Below, one piece after another: positions 25,647 to 34,084 of a stretch of 64,000 bases of DNA. The stretch spans positions 62,001-126,000 of the forward strand of contig NZ_BJYJ01000005.1 of the NCBI RefSeq assembly GCF_007991455.1, written 5' to 3'. The DNA comes from Chryseobacterium hagamense. Lineage in GTDB: Bacteria > Bacteroidota > Bacteroidia > Flavobacteriales > Weeksellaceae. A program made the position numbers and the translations under genes. The notes beneath the pieces were generated by a model that did no database searches, had not been told where the DNA came from, and saw only the letters and a program-made list of their open reading frames with translations. The number at the start of each line of letters is the position of its first letter. Within the stretch, counting starts at the first letter, position 1.

Positions 25647-27143
25647 ATGGCTCCATTAAACAGACGCGAATTTATTAAAAAATCATCCTTAGGATTAGGC
25701 TTTGCAGCTTTGCCTGTTCCGGTAAAATTTTTATGGATGGATAATTATATTTCTAAAAGGCCGGCAGCAGGCGAACGGAAATTTACTTCGGAAGCTGTCG
25801 AAAAGATGATTAAAACCGTTAAGAAATCCATCGCCGATGAAGAGCTGGCCTGGATGTTTGAAAACTGTTTTCCGAATACGCTTGATACAACGGTGAACTT
25901 TTATGAGAAAAACGGAAAACCCTTTACCTACGTCATTACCGGGGATATTGATGCGATGTGGCTTCGCGATTCTTCCGCACAGGTATATCCGTACCTCGGG
26001 CTGGCGAATGAAGACGGAAAGCTGAAAAAAATGCTGAAAGGCGTCATTAATAAACAGGTGGAATGTGTTCTGCTGGATCCCTACGCTAATGCGTTCTATA
26101 AGGATGCTTCCAAAGTCAGCGAATGGAAAGACGATTTTACGGAGATGAAACCGGGGCTTCATGAACGGAAATGGGAGGTGGATTCTCTGTGCTACGTCAT
26201 GCGCTTATCCTACAATTACTGGAAAATTACGGAAGATGCTTCGGTTTTTGATGCTGACTGGAAAAAAGCCATGCTTCTGATTCTGCAGACCTTCAGGGAA
26301 CAACAAAGGATAGAATCAAAAGGTCCGTATAAATTCCAGCGCTCCGGAGGCAATCCGCTGGATACGCAGTTTGCAGGCGGATACGGTAATCCGACGAAGA
26401 AGATAGGATTGATCCATTCCATGTTCAGGCCCTCGGACGATGCGACCTTTTATCCGTTTTTAATTTCTTCCAATATGTTTGCGGTGGTTTCTTTAGGCGA
26501 GACGGCAGAAATTTTTTCTAAAGTTATTCACGATGAAAATACGGCTGCTCAATTCAGGAAAATGGCGCAGGAAGTGGATGATGCCATTCAGAAATATGCT
26601 GTTTTCAATCATCCGGAAGCCGGCAAAATTTATGCACTGGAAATCGACGGTTTCGGAAACGGATTGTTCATGGATGATGCCAACGTCCCGAACTTATTAT
26701 CCATTCCTTATTTGGGCTACCGGTCGAAAGAAGATGCCATTTATAAGAATACAAGAACATTTTCTTTAAGCAAATCCAATCCGTGGTACAGTGAAGGGAA
26801 ATGGGCCAGGGGAATCGGCGGTCCGCATATCGGGGAGCATAAAATCTGGCCGCTTGGTCTGATCATGCAGGCTTTAACTACGGATGACGGGGAAGAAATT
26901 GTCTCCTGTTTAAAAATGCTGAAATCCACTCATGCAGGAACAGGTTTCATTCATGAATCTTTTGATGTCGATAATCCCAAAGATTTTACAAGATCCTTCC
27001 TGGTTTGCCTGGGCAAATACCCTTTTTGGCGAACTGATCCTGCATCTTCACCGGACAAACCCTGGAATCCTGAAAAGAAAATTCTAAAGATGAACCTCCG
27101 GCAGTCCGGAGGTTCAATTGTAAGACTTAAAATATATAAATAA
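25647..27143 (+). CDS. Exported glycoside hydrolase family 125 (exo-alpha-1,6-mannosidase type)
   Basis: A 498-residue enzyme of the metal-independent GH125 family, which removes alpha-1,6-linked mannose from the non-reducing end. The N-terminus [16 protein letters not shown] resembles a twin-arginine signal (R-R-x-F-I-K), so export folded is likely. Recognised family blocks: [19 protein letters not shown] near residue 100, [50 protein letters not shown] and [22 protein letters not shown] 25647 is used rather than the TTG just before it. The last codons run through a terminator-like hairpin, suggesting a recent 3' frameshift. Confidence 0.85.
   Translation: MAPLNRREFIKKSSLGLGFAALPVPVKFLWMDNYISKRPAAGERKFTSEAVEKMIKTVKKSIADEELAWMFENCFPNTLDTTVNFYEKNGKPFTYVITGDIDAMWLRDSSAQVYPYLGLANEDGKLKKMLKGVINKQVECVLLDPYANAFYKDASKVSEWKDDFTEMKPGLHERKWEVDSLCYVMRLSYNYWKITEDASVFDADWKKAMLLILQTFREQQRIESKGPYKFQRSGGNPLDTQFAGGYGNPTKKIGLIHSMFRPSDDATFYPFLISSNMFAVVSLGETAEIFSKVIHDENTAAQFRKMAQEVDDAIQKYAVFNHPEAGKIYALEIDGFGNGLFMDDANVPNLLSIPYLGYRSKEDAIYKNTRTFSLSKSNPWYSEGKWARGIGGPHIGEHKIWPLGLIMQALTTDDGEEIVSCLKMLKSTHAGTGFIHESFDVDNPKDFTRSFLVCLGKYPFWRTDPASSPDKPWNPEKKILKMNLRQSGGSIVRLKIYK
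27092..27115. terminator. GC-rich hairpin inside the 3' end of the GH125 gene
   Basis: GAACCTCCGG (27092-27101) pairs perfectly with CCGGAGGTTC (27106-27115) around CAGT. It looks like a terminator stem but is translated as part of the GH125 C-terminus; no long T run follows. Confidence 0.5.
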
Positions 27144-27158
27144 CCAAAGGTTAGGATC

Positions 27159-28064
27159 TTATATTTCCTGGGTCGGCTGCTGTTTTTTTAGGGGCTTCTT
27201 TTTTTTTACGAAATAGAGAATGACAGCTCCGATTATGATGAACGGCCAGATGGCAACCAGCCCGACAACAATTTTCTGGATTAAATAGAATCCTTCCACG
27301 AAAGCTGATTTCAGGCTGTAAAGGAAATCAAAAGTATATTTGTCGTCGATGCTTTCGGTATTGGTAACGGCTATGGTGGCGATTCTTACTTTGGGTTCTT
27401 TAATGTAAATGTCAACCGTGCTGTATTTCAGCTGATCCGTTACTTCCATATTGGCCATCTGCTGGAGGTTGTCTTCTGTCATATTACGGTCGCTCATATT
27501 CACCTTATCCTTATTGGTTTTTAGCTGATCAATATGTTCACCGGTTTTTTTAATCCGTTTGCCCTCCATTTCGGCATATTTTATTCCTGACGTAACGTCT
27601 TCTGCATGGATGGACCTGGAATTCAGGAACAGTTTTTTATTGTTGACAAGCGTTAATAATTCCCCGAGTCTTGCTGTGGGAACCCTTACCTGCATGGTAT
27701 TTTCAGATTGGTATTTCTTAACGAGTACTGCTTCTTCATCCGAAGTATTATAGGTATTCTCAGAAACAACATTGCTTTTCAGATCGCTGTGCGTAACAAA
27801 GCCTCCCAGTTCCTGAACCGATTTTTCAATAGAAATTGTTGCATCATACACATCTTTTACCTCCATGTTTACCTCTGCCGTCTTAATAAACTGTTTATCC
27901 TTTACGGTCATGGTAGCAGCTGAAGAGACGCTGTCCGAAACTGCTGTTGCGGAATCTTTTGATGCAGCCGCATCATAATCTGCCGTGGTTTCCCCTTTTT
28001 TGCATGAATACATTCCCAATACAAGGATGCCTGCCAATGATAATCTGATGTACGTTGTTTTCAT
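27159..28064 (-). CDS. DUF4349-family lipoprotein
   Basis: A 301-residue lipoprotein: lipobox GMYSC, a low-complexity Ala/Ser/Asp linker, then the DUF4349 domain (QFIKTAEVNMEVKDVYDAT, GGFVTHSDLKS, MQVRVPTARLGELL) with a coiled-coil insertion (about 165-205), and a single C-terminal transmembrane helix (WPFIIIGAVILYFV) with a basic tail. The family is widespread but its function is not established. Anchoring at both ends is notable. Convergent with the GH125 gene. Confidence 0.8.
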   Translation of the reverse strand: MKTTYIRLSLAGILVLGMYSCKKGETTADYDAAASKDSATAVSDSVSSAATMTVKDKQFIKTAEVNMEVKDVYDATISIEKSVQELGGFVTHSDLKSNVVSENTYNTSDEEAVLVKKYQSENTMQVRVPTARLGELLTLVNNKKLFLNSRSIHAEDVTSGIKYAEMEGKRIKKTGEHIDQLKTNKDKVNMSDRNMTEDNLQQMANMEVTDQLKYSTVDIYIKEPKVRIATIAVTNTESIDDKYTFDFLYSLKSAFVEGFYLIQKIVVGLVAIWPFIIIGAVILYFVKKKKPLKKQQPTQEI

Positions 28065-28269
28065 AAGTCTGATTTTTTATGTTTTGCCTACTCCAAAGTT
28101 CATATGGAACCGGTTGTAAAGCTTGAAAATCCCAAGTAAAGATTCTGTAAATAGAAATTCTGTTTTAAGTTTTTGAAAATCAAATATTTGTAAAATGATC
28201 CTGATCATAACGTCTTGTTTTCGGAGTGATTTTTGCTTATCTTTTACAAAATCAAACACAACGGTTATT

Positions 28270-29628
28270 ATGTCTAATACTTTTTCTACAATCAGAAACG
28301 CCATAGAATTATTCAAATCCATAGACTTTGACCAGCTAAGCACGATTTCCCAAAAGGTAAACCTGCCGAAGCTGATGGAAAATTTCTCTAAACTTGATGA
28401 TAAGCAGCTTAATGGGATGATGAAAATGCTGGATCCTAACCGGAAGAAAAAAGAACTTCCGCCGATTGATGGTGATTTTTATGATATATCCCATACTTTA
28501 AGCCCCGAACACCGGGAAGTGCAGCTGAAGGTCAGGGAATTTATGGAAAAGGAAGTAAAATCTCTGGTAAATCATTACTGGCTAAGGGACGAATTTCCCC
28601 ATGAGCTGATTCCAAAATTCCAGAAACTGGGCATCTGTGGGGTAACGTATGAGGGCTACGGATGTCCGGGAATGCCTTTTCTGATGGAAGGGGTCATTGC
28701 TATGGAAATGGCAAGGATCGATGCCTCCATCGCCACCTTTTTCGGCGTACAGTCCGGCTTGTCCATGGGTTCCATTTATATCTGCGGTTCCGAAGAGCAG
28801 AAACAGAAATGGCTGCCGCAGATGCAGAAGTTTGAAAAGATAGGGGCTTTCGGCCTTACAGAACCGGAAGTAGGATCCGGAGCAGCGGGGGGATTAACGG
28901 TTACCTGTAAAAAAACACCGGAAGGATGGATCCTGAACGGACAGAAGAAATGGATCGGCAATGCGACCTTTGCGGATGTCATTATCATCTGGGCAAGAGA
29001 CCTTGACGATGGCGAAGTAAAAGGGTTTATCGTAGAAAAAGATAATCCGGGATACTCCGTTGAAAAGATAAAAGGAAAAATGGCATTGCGGATCGTCCAG
29101 AACGGACTGATTACTTTAAAAGACTGCGTTATTACCGAAGACAACCGCCTGCAGAATGCCAATTCCTTTAAGGATACGGCAAAAGTTCTCCAAATGACCC
29201 GGGCCGGAGTCGCCTGGATGGCTACCGGTTGCGCCAGAGGTGCTTACGAAAGCGCCCTGAACTATACCCGGACCAGAGAACAGTTTGGGAAGCCCATCGC
29301 ATCTTTCCAGATGATTCAGGGCCATCTCGTGGAGATGCTTTCCAATCTCACCGCCATGCAGACGATGGTTTTCAGGCTTTCGGAAATGCAGGATGAAGGA
29401 ATTTTAAAGGATGAGCATGCCTCACTGGCCAAAGTATTCTGTACCATGAGAACCCGTGATGTCGTTTCCAGAGCGAGGGAAGTCATGGGCGGAAACGGAA
29501 TCCTGCTGGAATATGATGTTGCCAGATTTGTTGCCGATGCCGAAGCGATTTATTCCTATGAAGGCACCAAAGAAATCAATTCCTTGATTGTCGGAAGATC
29601 GATTACCGGATTTAGTGCGTTTGTTTAA
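28270..29628 (+). CDS. Acyl-CoA dehydrogenase (glutaryl-CoA dehydrogenase-like)
   Basis: A 452-residue FAD-dependent acyl-CoA dehydrogenase. Start at ATG 28270 (MSNTFSTIRNAIELF) is preferred over an ATG 25 codons upstream in poorly coding sequence. Seen: FGLTEPEVGSGAAGG (FAD/substrate loop), WILNGQKKWIGNATFADV, TREQFGKPIASFQMIQ, VMGGNGILLEYDVAR, and the catalytic base in YEGT (E431) followed by KEINSLIVGRSITG. The sequence is closest in my recollection to glutaryl-CoA dehydrogenases and plant peroxisomal ACX4. The roughly 60-residue N-terminal extension before the core domain is typical of the flavobacterial form. Confidence 0.88.
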   Translation: MSNTFSTIRNAIELFKSIDFDQLSTISQKVNLPKLMENFSKLDDKQLNGMMKMLDPNRKKKELPPIDGDFYDISHTLSPEHREVQLKVREFMEKEVKSLVNHYWLRDEFPHELIPKFQKLGICGVTYEGYGCPGMPFLMEGVIAMEMARIDASIATFFGVQSGLSMGSIYICGSEEQKQKWLPQMQKFEKIGAFGLTEPEVGSGAAGGLTVTCKKTPEGWILNGQKKWIGNATFADVIIIWARDLDDGEVKGFIVEKDNPGYSVEKIKGKMALRIVQNGLITLKDCVITEDNRLQNANSFKDTAKVLQMTRAGVAWMATGCARGAYESALNYTRTREQFGKPIASFQMIQGHLVEMLSNLTAMQTMVFRLSEMQDEGILKDEHASLAKVFCTMRTRDVVSRAREVMGGNGILLEYDVARFVADAEAIYSYEGTKEINSLIVGRSITGFSAFV

Positions 29629-29719
29629 AAGGGAAGGTTGAAATTAATTTGCTTCTCGATCAAATATTGATTAAACCCTGTTGTGTGAAATATTTGGCTG
29701 TGGTATCATTTTGGTTTTT

Positions 29720-29727
29720 TATATTTG
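29720..29727 (+). promoter_or_regulatory. -7 element for the bacteriocin-like peptide gene
   Basis: TATATTTG, 26 nt before ATG 29754; a TTG at 29694-29696 lies 23 nt upstream, the upper limit of the usual spacing. Supports the short gene over the longer open frame from 29649. Confidence 0.45.
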
Positions 29728-29753
29728 TCCTGCAACAATTAAAACTAAATATT

Positions 29754-30002
29754 ATGTTGAAAAATCTTAAGAAATTGAACCGTGGTGATTTAAGAGAAAT
29801 CAAAGGAGGCGGAGGACAACAGATCTGTGACATCGGTCCGGAAGGCTGTCCTTGTAAAATTCCTGCAGGCGATCCTTGTCTGGGAGGTCCTGGCGGACCG
29901 GGAAATCCGGGTGCGCCGGTGGGATACTGTCCGGATAGCCAGTCTTACATTCCTTGTGACCAGATTTGCCCGAACGGATTACAGCCCCTTTGCGCATTGT
30001 AA
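29754..30002 (+). CDS. Double-glycine-leader bacteriocin-like peptide
   Basis: An 82-residue precursor. The N-terminal leader MLKNLKKLNRGDLREIKGGG matches the double-glycine leader type found in many small Chryseobacterium peptides annotated as bacteriocin-like proteins. The core (about 61 residues) has eight cysteines and a Gly/Pro-rich collagen-like stretch (GGPGGPGNPGAPVG). An even cysteine number suggests disulfides or other cross-links. No modification enzyme or peptidase-type ABC exporter is encoded nearby, so processing would depend on genes elsewhere. It has its own -7 element and terminator. Function (antimicrobial, signal or other) unproven. Confidence 0.75.
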   Translation: MLKNLKKLNRGDLREIKGGGGQQICDIGPEGCPCKIPAGDPCLGGPGGPGNPGAPVGYCPDSQSYIPCDQICPNGLQPLCAL

Positions 30003-30007
30003 AAGTA

Positions 30008-30041
30008 AAGCCTTCAATTCAATTGAAGGCTTCTTTATTTT
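30008..30041 (+). terminator. Terminator of the bacteriocin-like gene
   Basis: AAGCCTTCAA (30008-30017) pairs with TTGAAGGCTT (30023-30032), loop TTCAA, then CTTTATTTT. Confidence 0.85.
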
Positions 30042-30095
30042 AAACTGTTCTCAATCATTAAAATTGACAAGCAAAGTAATTCAAGGATTCATTTT

Positions 30096-31208
30096 TTAAT
30101 CCATCTCTTTCAATGTAATATTTTTTGATATCCGGTAACTTTTCTTCTTCCGGTCCGGTACCTCCTCTTCACCGAGCAGTTTCCCCCATGGCTGCAATCC
30201 TTCCACTCTTTCAAAAATAATTTTAATAATCGCAATAGCGGGAATACACAGGAACATTCCTGCAATGCCCCAAAGGTGTTCACCAAGTACGATTCCGATA
30301 AAAGAAAACAAAGCGTTGATTTTTACTTTTGAACCGACTACGAACGGCAGAACAATATTTCCGTCTATAATATGCACACCAATGTATCCGAGGGCAACAT
30401 AAATACACGTCGACGGTGTAGCTGTGGCAAAAGCGATAAAACAGGAAATCAGAAGGCTGATGCAGATTCCCAGATAAGGGATAACATTTAACAGACCGGA
30501 CAGGACGCCCAAAAGAATAGCATACTTAACCCCTAAAACAGTGAGAATCACAGACGTCAGCGTAGAAACAATCAATATCTGCAGGCAAAGTCCGATAATG
30601 TATTTTTTAGTCATGATTCTTACTTCACGGACGATCTCAAGAACGCTTGACTTATGTTTTTCGTTGAATACCGTTAAAATAAAATTATTCAAAACCCTCC
30701 GGTAATTCAGAATAAAAATAAAGAAAAGTAAGAAAAATACCACGAAGCCTAGTCCGGTGGAAAAGATCCCCAAAGTAAATCCTAAAATGACCCCGCTGGA
30801 AGAAAGAAGTTTATTCAGTCCCTGATCAATATAAGTGAGCTGTTGGTCGATTTTTACATGGAAAGTTTTGGAGACCCAATGCTGAAGGTCTGTTGCTACC
30901 GAGTTAAACTGGTTTTTCAGATGAGGGATATCTTTGCTGAAATCCGAAAGCTGTGATCCGAAGAAATAAATCAGCCCCATCAGAACGGTCAGCATGATCA
31001 TCAATGAGGCAATGGTGGATAACGTTCTTTTGAATTTAAGTCTTTTCTCCAGGAAATCGGCAACCGGTAGGAAAAGCATGGCCATCAGAAATGCCAGGAA
31101 AAAAGGGGCAAGAATACTTTCTCCCAATGCCAGAAGGTATCCGATGCCGATAATGCATATAATAACAAGGGTAAGTTTTACCAGGAAAGGAAGCCGGAAT
31201 ACATTCAT
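30096..31208 (-). CDS. AI-2E family membrane transporter (PerM/TqsA type)
   Basis: A 370-residue inner-membrane protein with about eight transmembrane helices in the AI-2E/PerM pattern: two helices at the N-terminus (LVIICIIGIGYLLALGES and APFFLAFLMAMLFLPVADF), a soluble amphipathic middle part (about 85-150), then the C-terminal helix bundle with GVLSGLLNVIPYLGI and GNIVLPFVVGSKVKINALF. The family includes putative autoinducer exporters and Na+/H+ antiporters, so substrate cannot be told. Single-gene unit. Confidence 0.88.
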   Translation of the reverse strand: MNVFRLPFLVKLTLVIICIIGIGYLLALGESILAPFFLAFLMAMLFLPVADFLEKRLKFKRTLSTIASLMIMLTVLMGLIYFFGSQLSDFSKDIPHLKNQFNSVATDLQHWVSKTFHVKIDQQLTYIDQGLNKLLSSSGVILGFTLGIFSTGLGFVVFFLLFFIFILNYRRVLNNFILTVFNEKHKSSVLEIVREVRIMTKKYIIGLCLQILIVSTLTSVILTVLGVKYAILLGVLSGLLNVIPYLGICISLLISCFIAFATATPSTCIYVALGYIGVHIIDGNIVLPFVVGSKVKINALFSFIGIVLGEHLWGIAGMFLCIPAIAIIKIIFERVEGLQPWGKLLGEEEVPDRKKKSYRISKNITLKEMD

Positions 31209-31370
31209 GATCTTAATAGGTTTATAAAAATAGTAAAAACCCTTTGAATTGAAGGGCTTACATGAAATGACTTTAATTCTTTTGATGGCATTAGAAAATT
31301 CTGTGCCAGAGATTGTACCACAAAAAATATTTTGAGTTGTTAAAATTATATAACATGGGATATAAATAAA

Positions 31371-31398
31371 ACACGTCCCAAAATTCTGAGACGTGTTG
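31371..31398 (-). terminator. Terminator of lon
   Basis: On the minus strand ACACGTCTC pairs with GGGACGTGT (one G-U) around an AT-rich loop, followed by TTTTATTT. It lies just after the lon stop codon. Confidence 0.75.
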
Positions 31399-31418
31399 TA
31401 CTGTAAATGTTTTGCAGT

Positions 31419-33824
31419 TTATTTTTCGATGGCAATATCAATAACTTCTTCCATCCTGCTTACATAATGAACATTGAGATTCTTCAGATAGTCCTTTTTG
31501 ATTTCCTCAACATCTTTCCGGTTGGCCTCACATAGAATAACATCTTTAATTCCGGCCCTTGTTGCAGCCAGCAGTTTCTCTTTTATTCCGCCTACGGGAA
31601 GGACTTTTCCTCTCAGGGTAATCTCTCCCGTCATCGCAAGATGAGGTTTTACTTTTTTGTTTTTATATGAAGAAACCATGGAAGTGAGCATCGCGATTCC
31701 TGCAGAAGGCCCGTCTTTTGGCGTTGCCCCTTCCGGAACATGGACGTGGATGTTTTTCTTTTCGATATCATCTTGGGAAATGCCCAGATCATCATGCTTT
31801 GCTTTAATATATTCCAGGGCGATGGTTGCCGATTCTTTCATTACGGTTCCCAGGTTACCGGTCATGGTAAGATTTCCCTTTCCGTTGCTCAGGATGCTTT
31901 CGATAAACAAAATATCACCGCCGACGCTTGTCCAGGCAAGTCCGGTTACTACACCCGGAACCCCTGTGATTTCAGATAAACTTTTAGGTCTCGGTACCCC
32001 TAAAATCTCATCAATCTTTTCAACGGAAATTTTAGGATCGTAGTCTTTTACCAGAGCTGTCTGAAGGGCTACCCAACGGGCAATCCCGGCAATCCTTTTT
32101 TCCAGGGAACGTACGCCGCTTTCCGAAGTATGGGCCTCAATGATATGCTTCAGTTCGTCGTATCCAAGCTTGAAGGATTTTACAGTAAGTCCGTTTTCTT
32201 CCTGTTGTTTTTTTATTAAATGCCTTTTTGCAATCTCTATTTTTTCCTCCATGGTATAGCCGGCGATCTGGATGATTTCCGTTCTGTCCAGAAGCGGCGT
32301 CTGAATGGTGGATAAAGAGTTTGCAGTAGCAATAAACATCACTTTGGAAAGGTCATAGCCCATTTCCAGGAAGTTGTCGTAGAATGATTTGTTCTGTTCA
32401 GGATCCAGGACTTCCAGTAAGGCGGAGCTCGGATCTCCGTGCAGACCCTGACCGATCTTATCGATCTCATCCAGCACAATTACCGGATTTGAGGTTCCTG
32501 ATTTCTTAATAGACTGAAGGATTCTTCCGGCCATAGCTCCGATATAGGTTTTTCTGTGGCCACGGATCTCGCTTTCGTCGTGAAGCCCGCCCAGGGAAAG
32601 CCTTATATACTTTCTGCCTAAAGCATCGGCAATCGATTTTCCTAAAGACGTTTTACCGACTCCCGGAGGTCCTACCAATAGCAGAATAGGGGACTTCATG
32701 TTGTTTTTAAGTTTTAAAACCGCCATGTGCTCCAGAATTCTCTTTTTGATATCTTCCAGTCCGAAGTGGGCCTTATCTAAAATTTTCTCTGCTTTGGCAA
32801 TATCGAAAACGTCTTTCGTATAGGTCTCCCAAGGAAGATCCGTAAAGAAGTCCAGGTAATTCCGCTGGACATTGTAGTCCGGTGAATTCGGGTTCTGGCG
32901 CTGTAGCCTGTTGATTTCCTTCTGGAAATGCTCTTCTACTTCATTGCTCCATTTTTTGTCTTTCCCTTTTTTAATAAGGTCGTCTACATCGCCTTCAGGT
33001 CCGCCGCCCAATTCTTCCTGGATGGTACGGATCTGCTGATTCAGGAAATATTCACGCTGCTGTTTGTCAAGATCTTTGGATGTTTTCTGATGGATCTGAT
33101 TTCTCAGTTCCAGCTTCCTGAAATCTTCATGCATCATTTCGTAGCATTTATTGGCTCTTTCCATCAGGTTTTTTTCTTCGAGCAGTTTCTGCTTGTCGGA
33201 AGAAGGGAAATTGGCATTGGTGCAGATGAAATTCAGAAGATCATCATTATTGTTGATGTTTTTGATAGCAAAATTAGCCGCATTCGGAATGTTGGGATCA
33301 AGTTCGATAATCTTTAAAGCCAGATCCTTTACATTTTCCAGCAGGGCTTCGTATTCTTCTTCATTCTTGGGCTTTGCATCTTTGAGTTTTGAAATTTCAG
33401 CTTTAAAATAAGGTTGGGTTTCCACGATTTTTTTCACCTTAAACCGGTAGAAGCCTTTGGTAATCGCGGTAATATTTCCTTCCGGAAGCTTAATGATCTT
33501 AATGATTTTTGCTAAGGTACCTACCTGGAAAATATCTTTTTCCGTAGGCTGCTCCAGTTCAGAATTTTTCTGGCTTACAATCCCGATCAGATCCCCGTTC
33601 TTCTGAGCATCTTCCAGAAGCTGAATAGAGGTTTTTCGCCCTGCAGTAATAGGGATTACAACATTTGGAAACATCACCATATTTCTTACAGGAAGGATCG
33701 GGAATATCTTTTGCTCGGAATTTTTTTCCGTTTCCGCAAGGTCATCAAGGGTGATTTCCTGGGCTACAATATCAAATCCGTCGCTTATCATTTCTTCTAA
33801 ACTAATATCTTCAAATTCTGTCAT
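31419..33824 (-). CDS. lon: ATP-dependent Lon protease
   Basis: A cytoplasmic quality-control protease of 801 residues with the full Lon layout: N-terminal substrate-binding LON domain (FPILPVRNMVMFPNVVIP near residue 45), coiled coil, AAA+ module with Walker A GPPGVGKTSLGKS and the sensor region RGHRKTYIGAMAGRI, Walker B VIVLDEIDKIGQ, and the protease domain with Ser707 in PKDGPSAG and Lys748 in VGGIKEK forming the catalytic dyad. It is transcribed alone, divergent from the PpiD-like gene. Three palindromes precede its start and may be the operator of a stress regulator. Confidence 0.97.
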   Translation of the reverse strand: MTEFEDISLEEMISDGFDIVAQEITLDDLAETEKNSEQKIFPILPVRNMVMFPNVVIPITAGRKTSIQLLEDAQKNGDLIGIVSQKNSELEQPTEKDIFQVGTLAKIIKIIKLPEGNITAITKGFYRFKVKKIVETQPYFKAEISKLKDAKPKNEEEYEALLENVKDLALKIIELDPNIPNAANFAIKNINNNDDLLNFICTNANFPSSDKQKLLEEKNLMERANKCYEMMHEDFRKLELRNQIHQKTSKDLDKQQREYFLNQQIRTIQEELGGGPEGDVDDLIKKGKDKKWSNEVEEHFQKEINRLQRQNPNSPDYNVQRNYLDFFTDLPWETYTKDVFDIAKAEKILDKAHFGLEDIKKRILEHMAVLKLKNNMKSPILLLVGPPGVGKTSLGKSIADALGRKYIRLSLGGLHDESEIRGHRKTYIGAMAGRILQSIKKSGTSNPVIVLDEIDKIGQGLHGDPSSALLEVLDPEQNKSFYDNFLEMGYDLSKVMFIATANSLSTIQTPLLDRTEIIQIAGYTMEEKIEIAKRHLIKKQQEENGLTVKSFKLGYDELKHIIEAHTSESGVRSLEKRIAGIARWVALQTALVKDYDPKISVEKIDEILGVPRPKSLSEITGVPGVVTGLAWTSVGGDILFIESILSNGKGNLTMTGNLGTVMKESATIALEYIKAKHDDLGISQDDIEKKNIHVHVPEGATPKDGPSAGIAMLTSMVSSYKNKKVKPHLAMTGEITLRGKVLPVGGIKEKLLAATRAGIKDVILCEANRKDVEEIKKDYLKNLNVHYVSRMEEVIDIAIEK

Positions 33825-33833
33825 AGTAAATCG

Positions 33834-33881
33834 AATGACAAATTGTCATTATCGTTTTAATTCGTTAACGTGAAATTTCAC
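33834..33881 (-). promoter_or_regulatory. Cluster of palindromes upstream of lon
   Basis: AATGACAAATTGTCATT (33834-33850) is a perfect 17-bp palindrome 10 nt before the lon ATG. CGTTAACG (33863-33870) and GTGAAATTTCAC (33870-33881) are also perfectly symmetrical. No canonical TAnnTTTG is seen here, so regulation by a dedicated factor is possible. Confidence 0.45.
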
Positions 33882-34084
33882 AATATGTTTTGAAAAGAGA
33901 GTACATATTGCGTGGGTTTATAAGGCACAAGACTTATGCCATTTGTTTTTTGTTAAAAAATATGGCCATAATTTCCTTTTTTTATAAAAATTAAATTTTA
34001 AAAATTAAAATAAAGGACTTGGGTTTCCGTAATTTCTTAAAAATGTGTATTTTCGCAAACTGATAAAAAACTATAATATATATA

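Noticed and set aside
28077-28343. 88-residue minus-strand ORF upstream of the acyl-CoA dehydrogenase
   Set aside because: Overlaps the N-terminal coding part of the dehydrogenase and has no support of its own.
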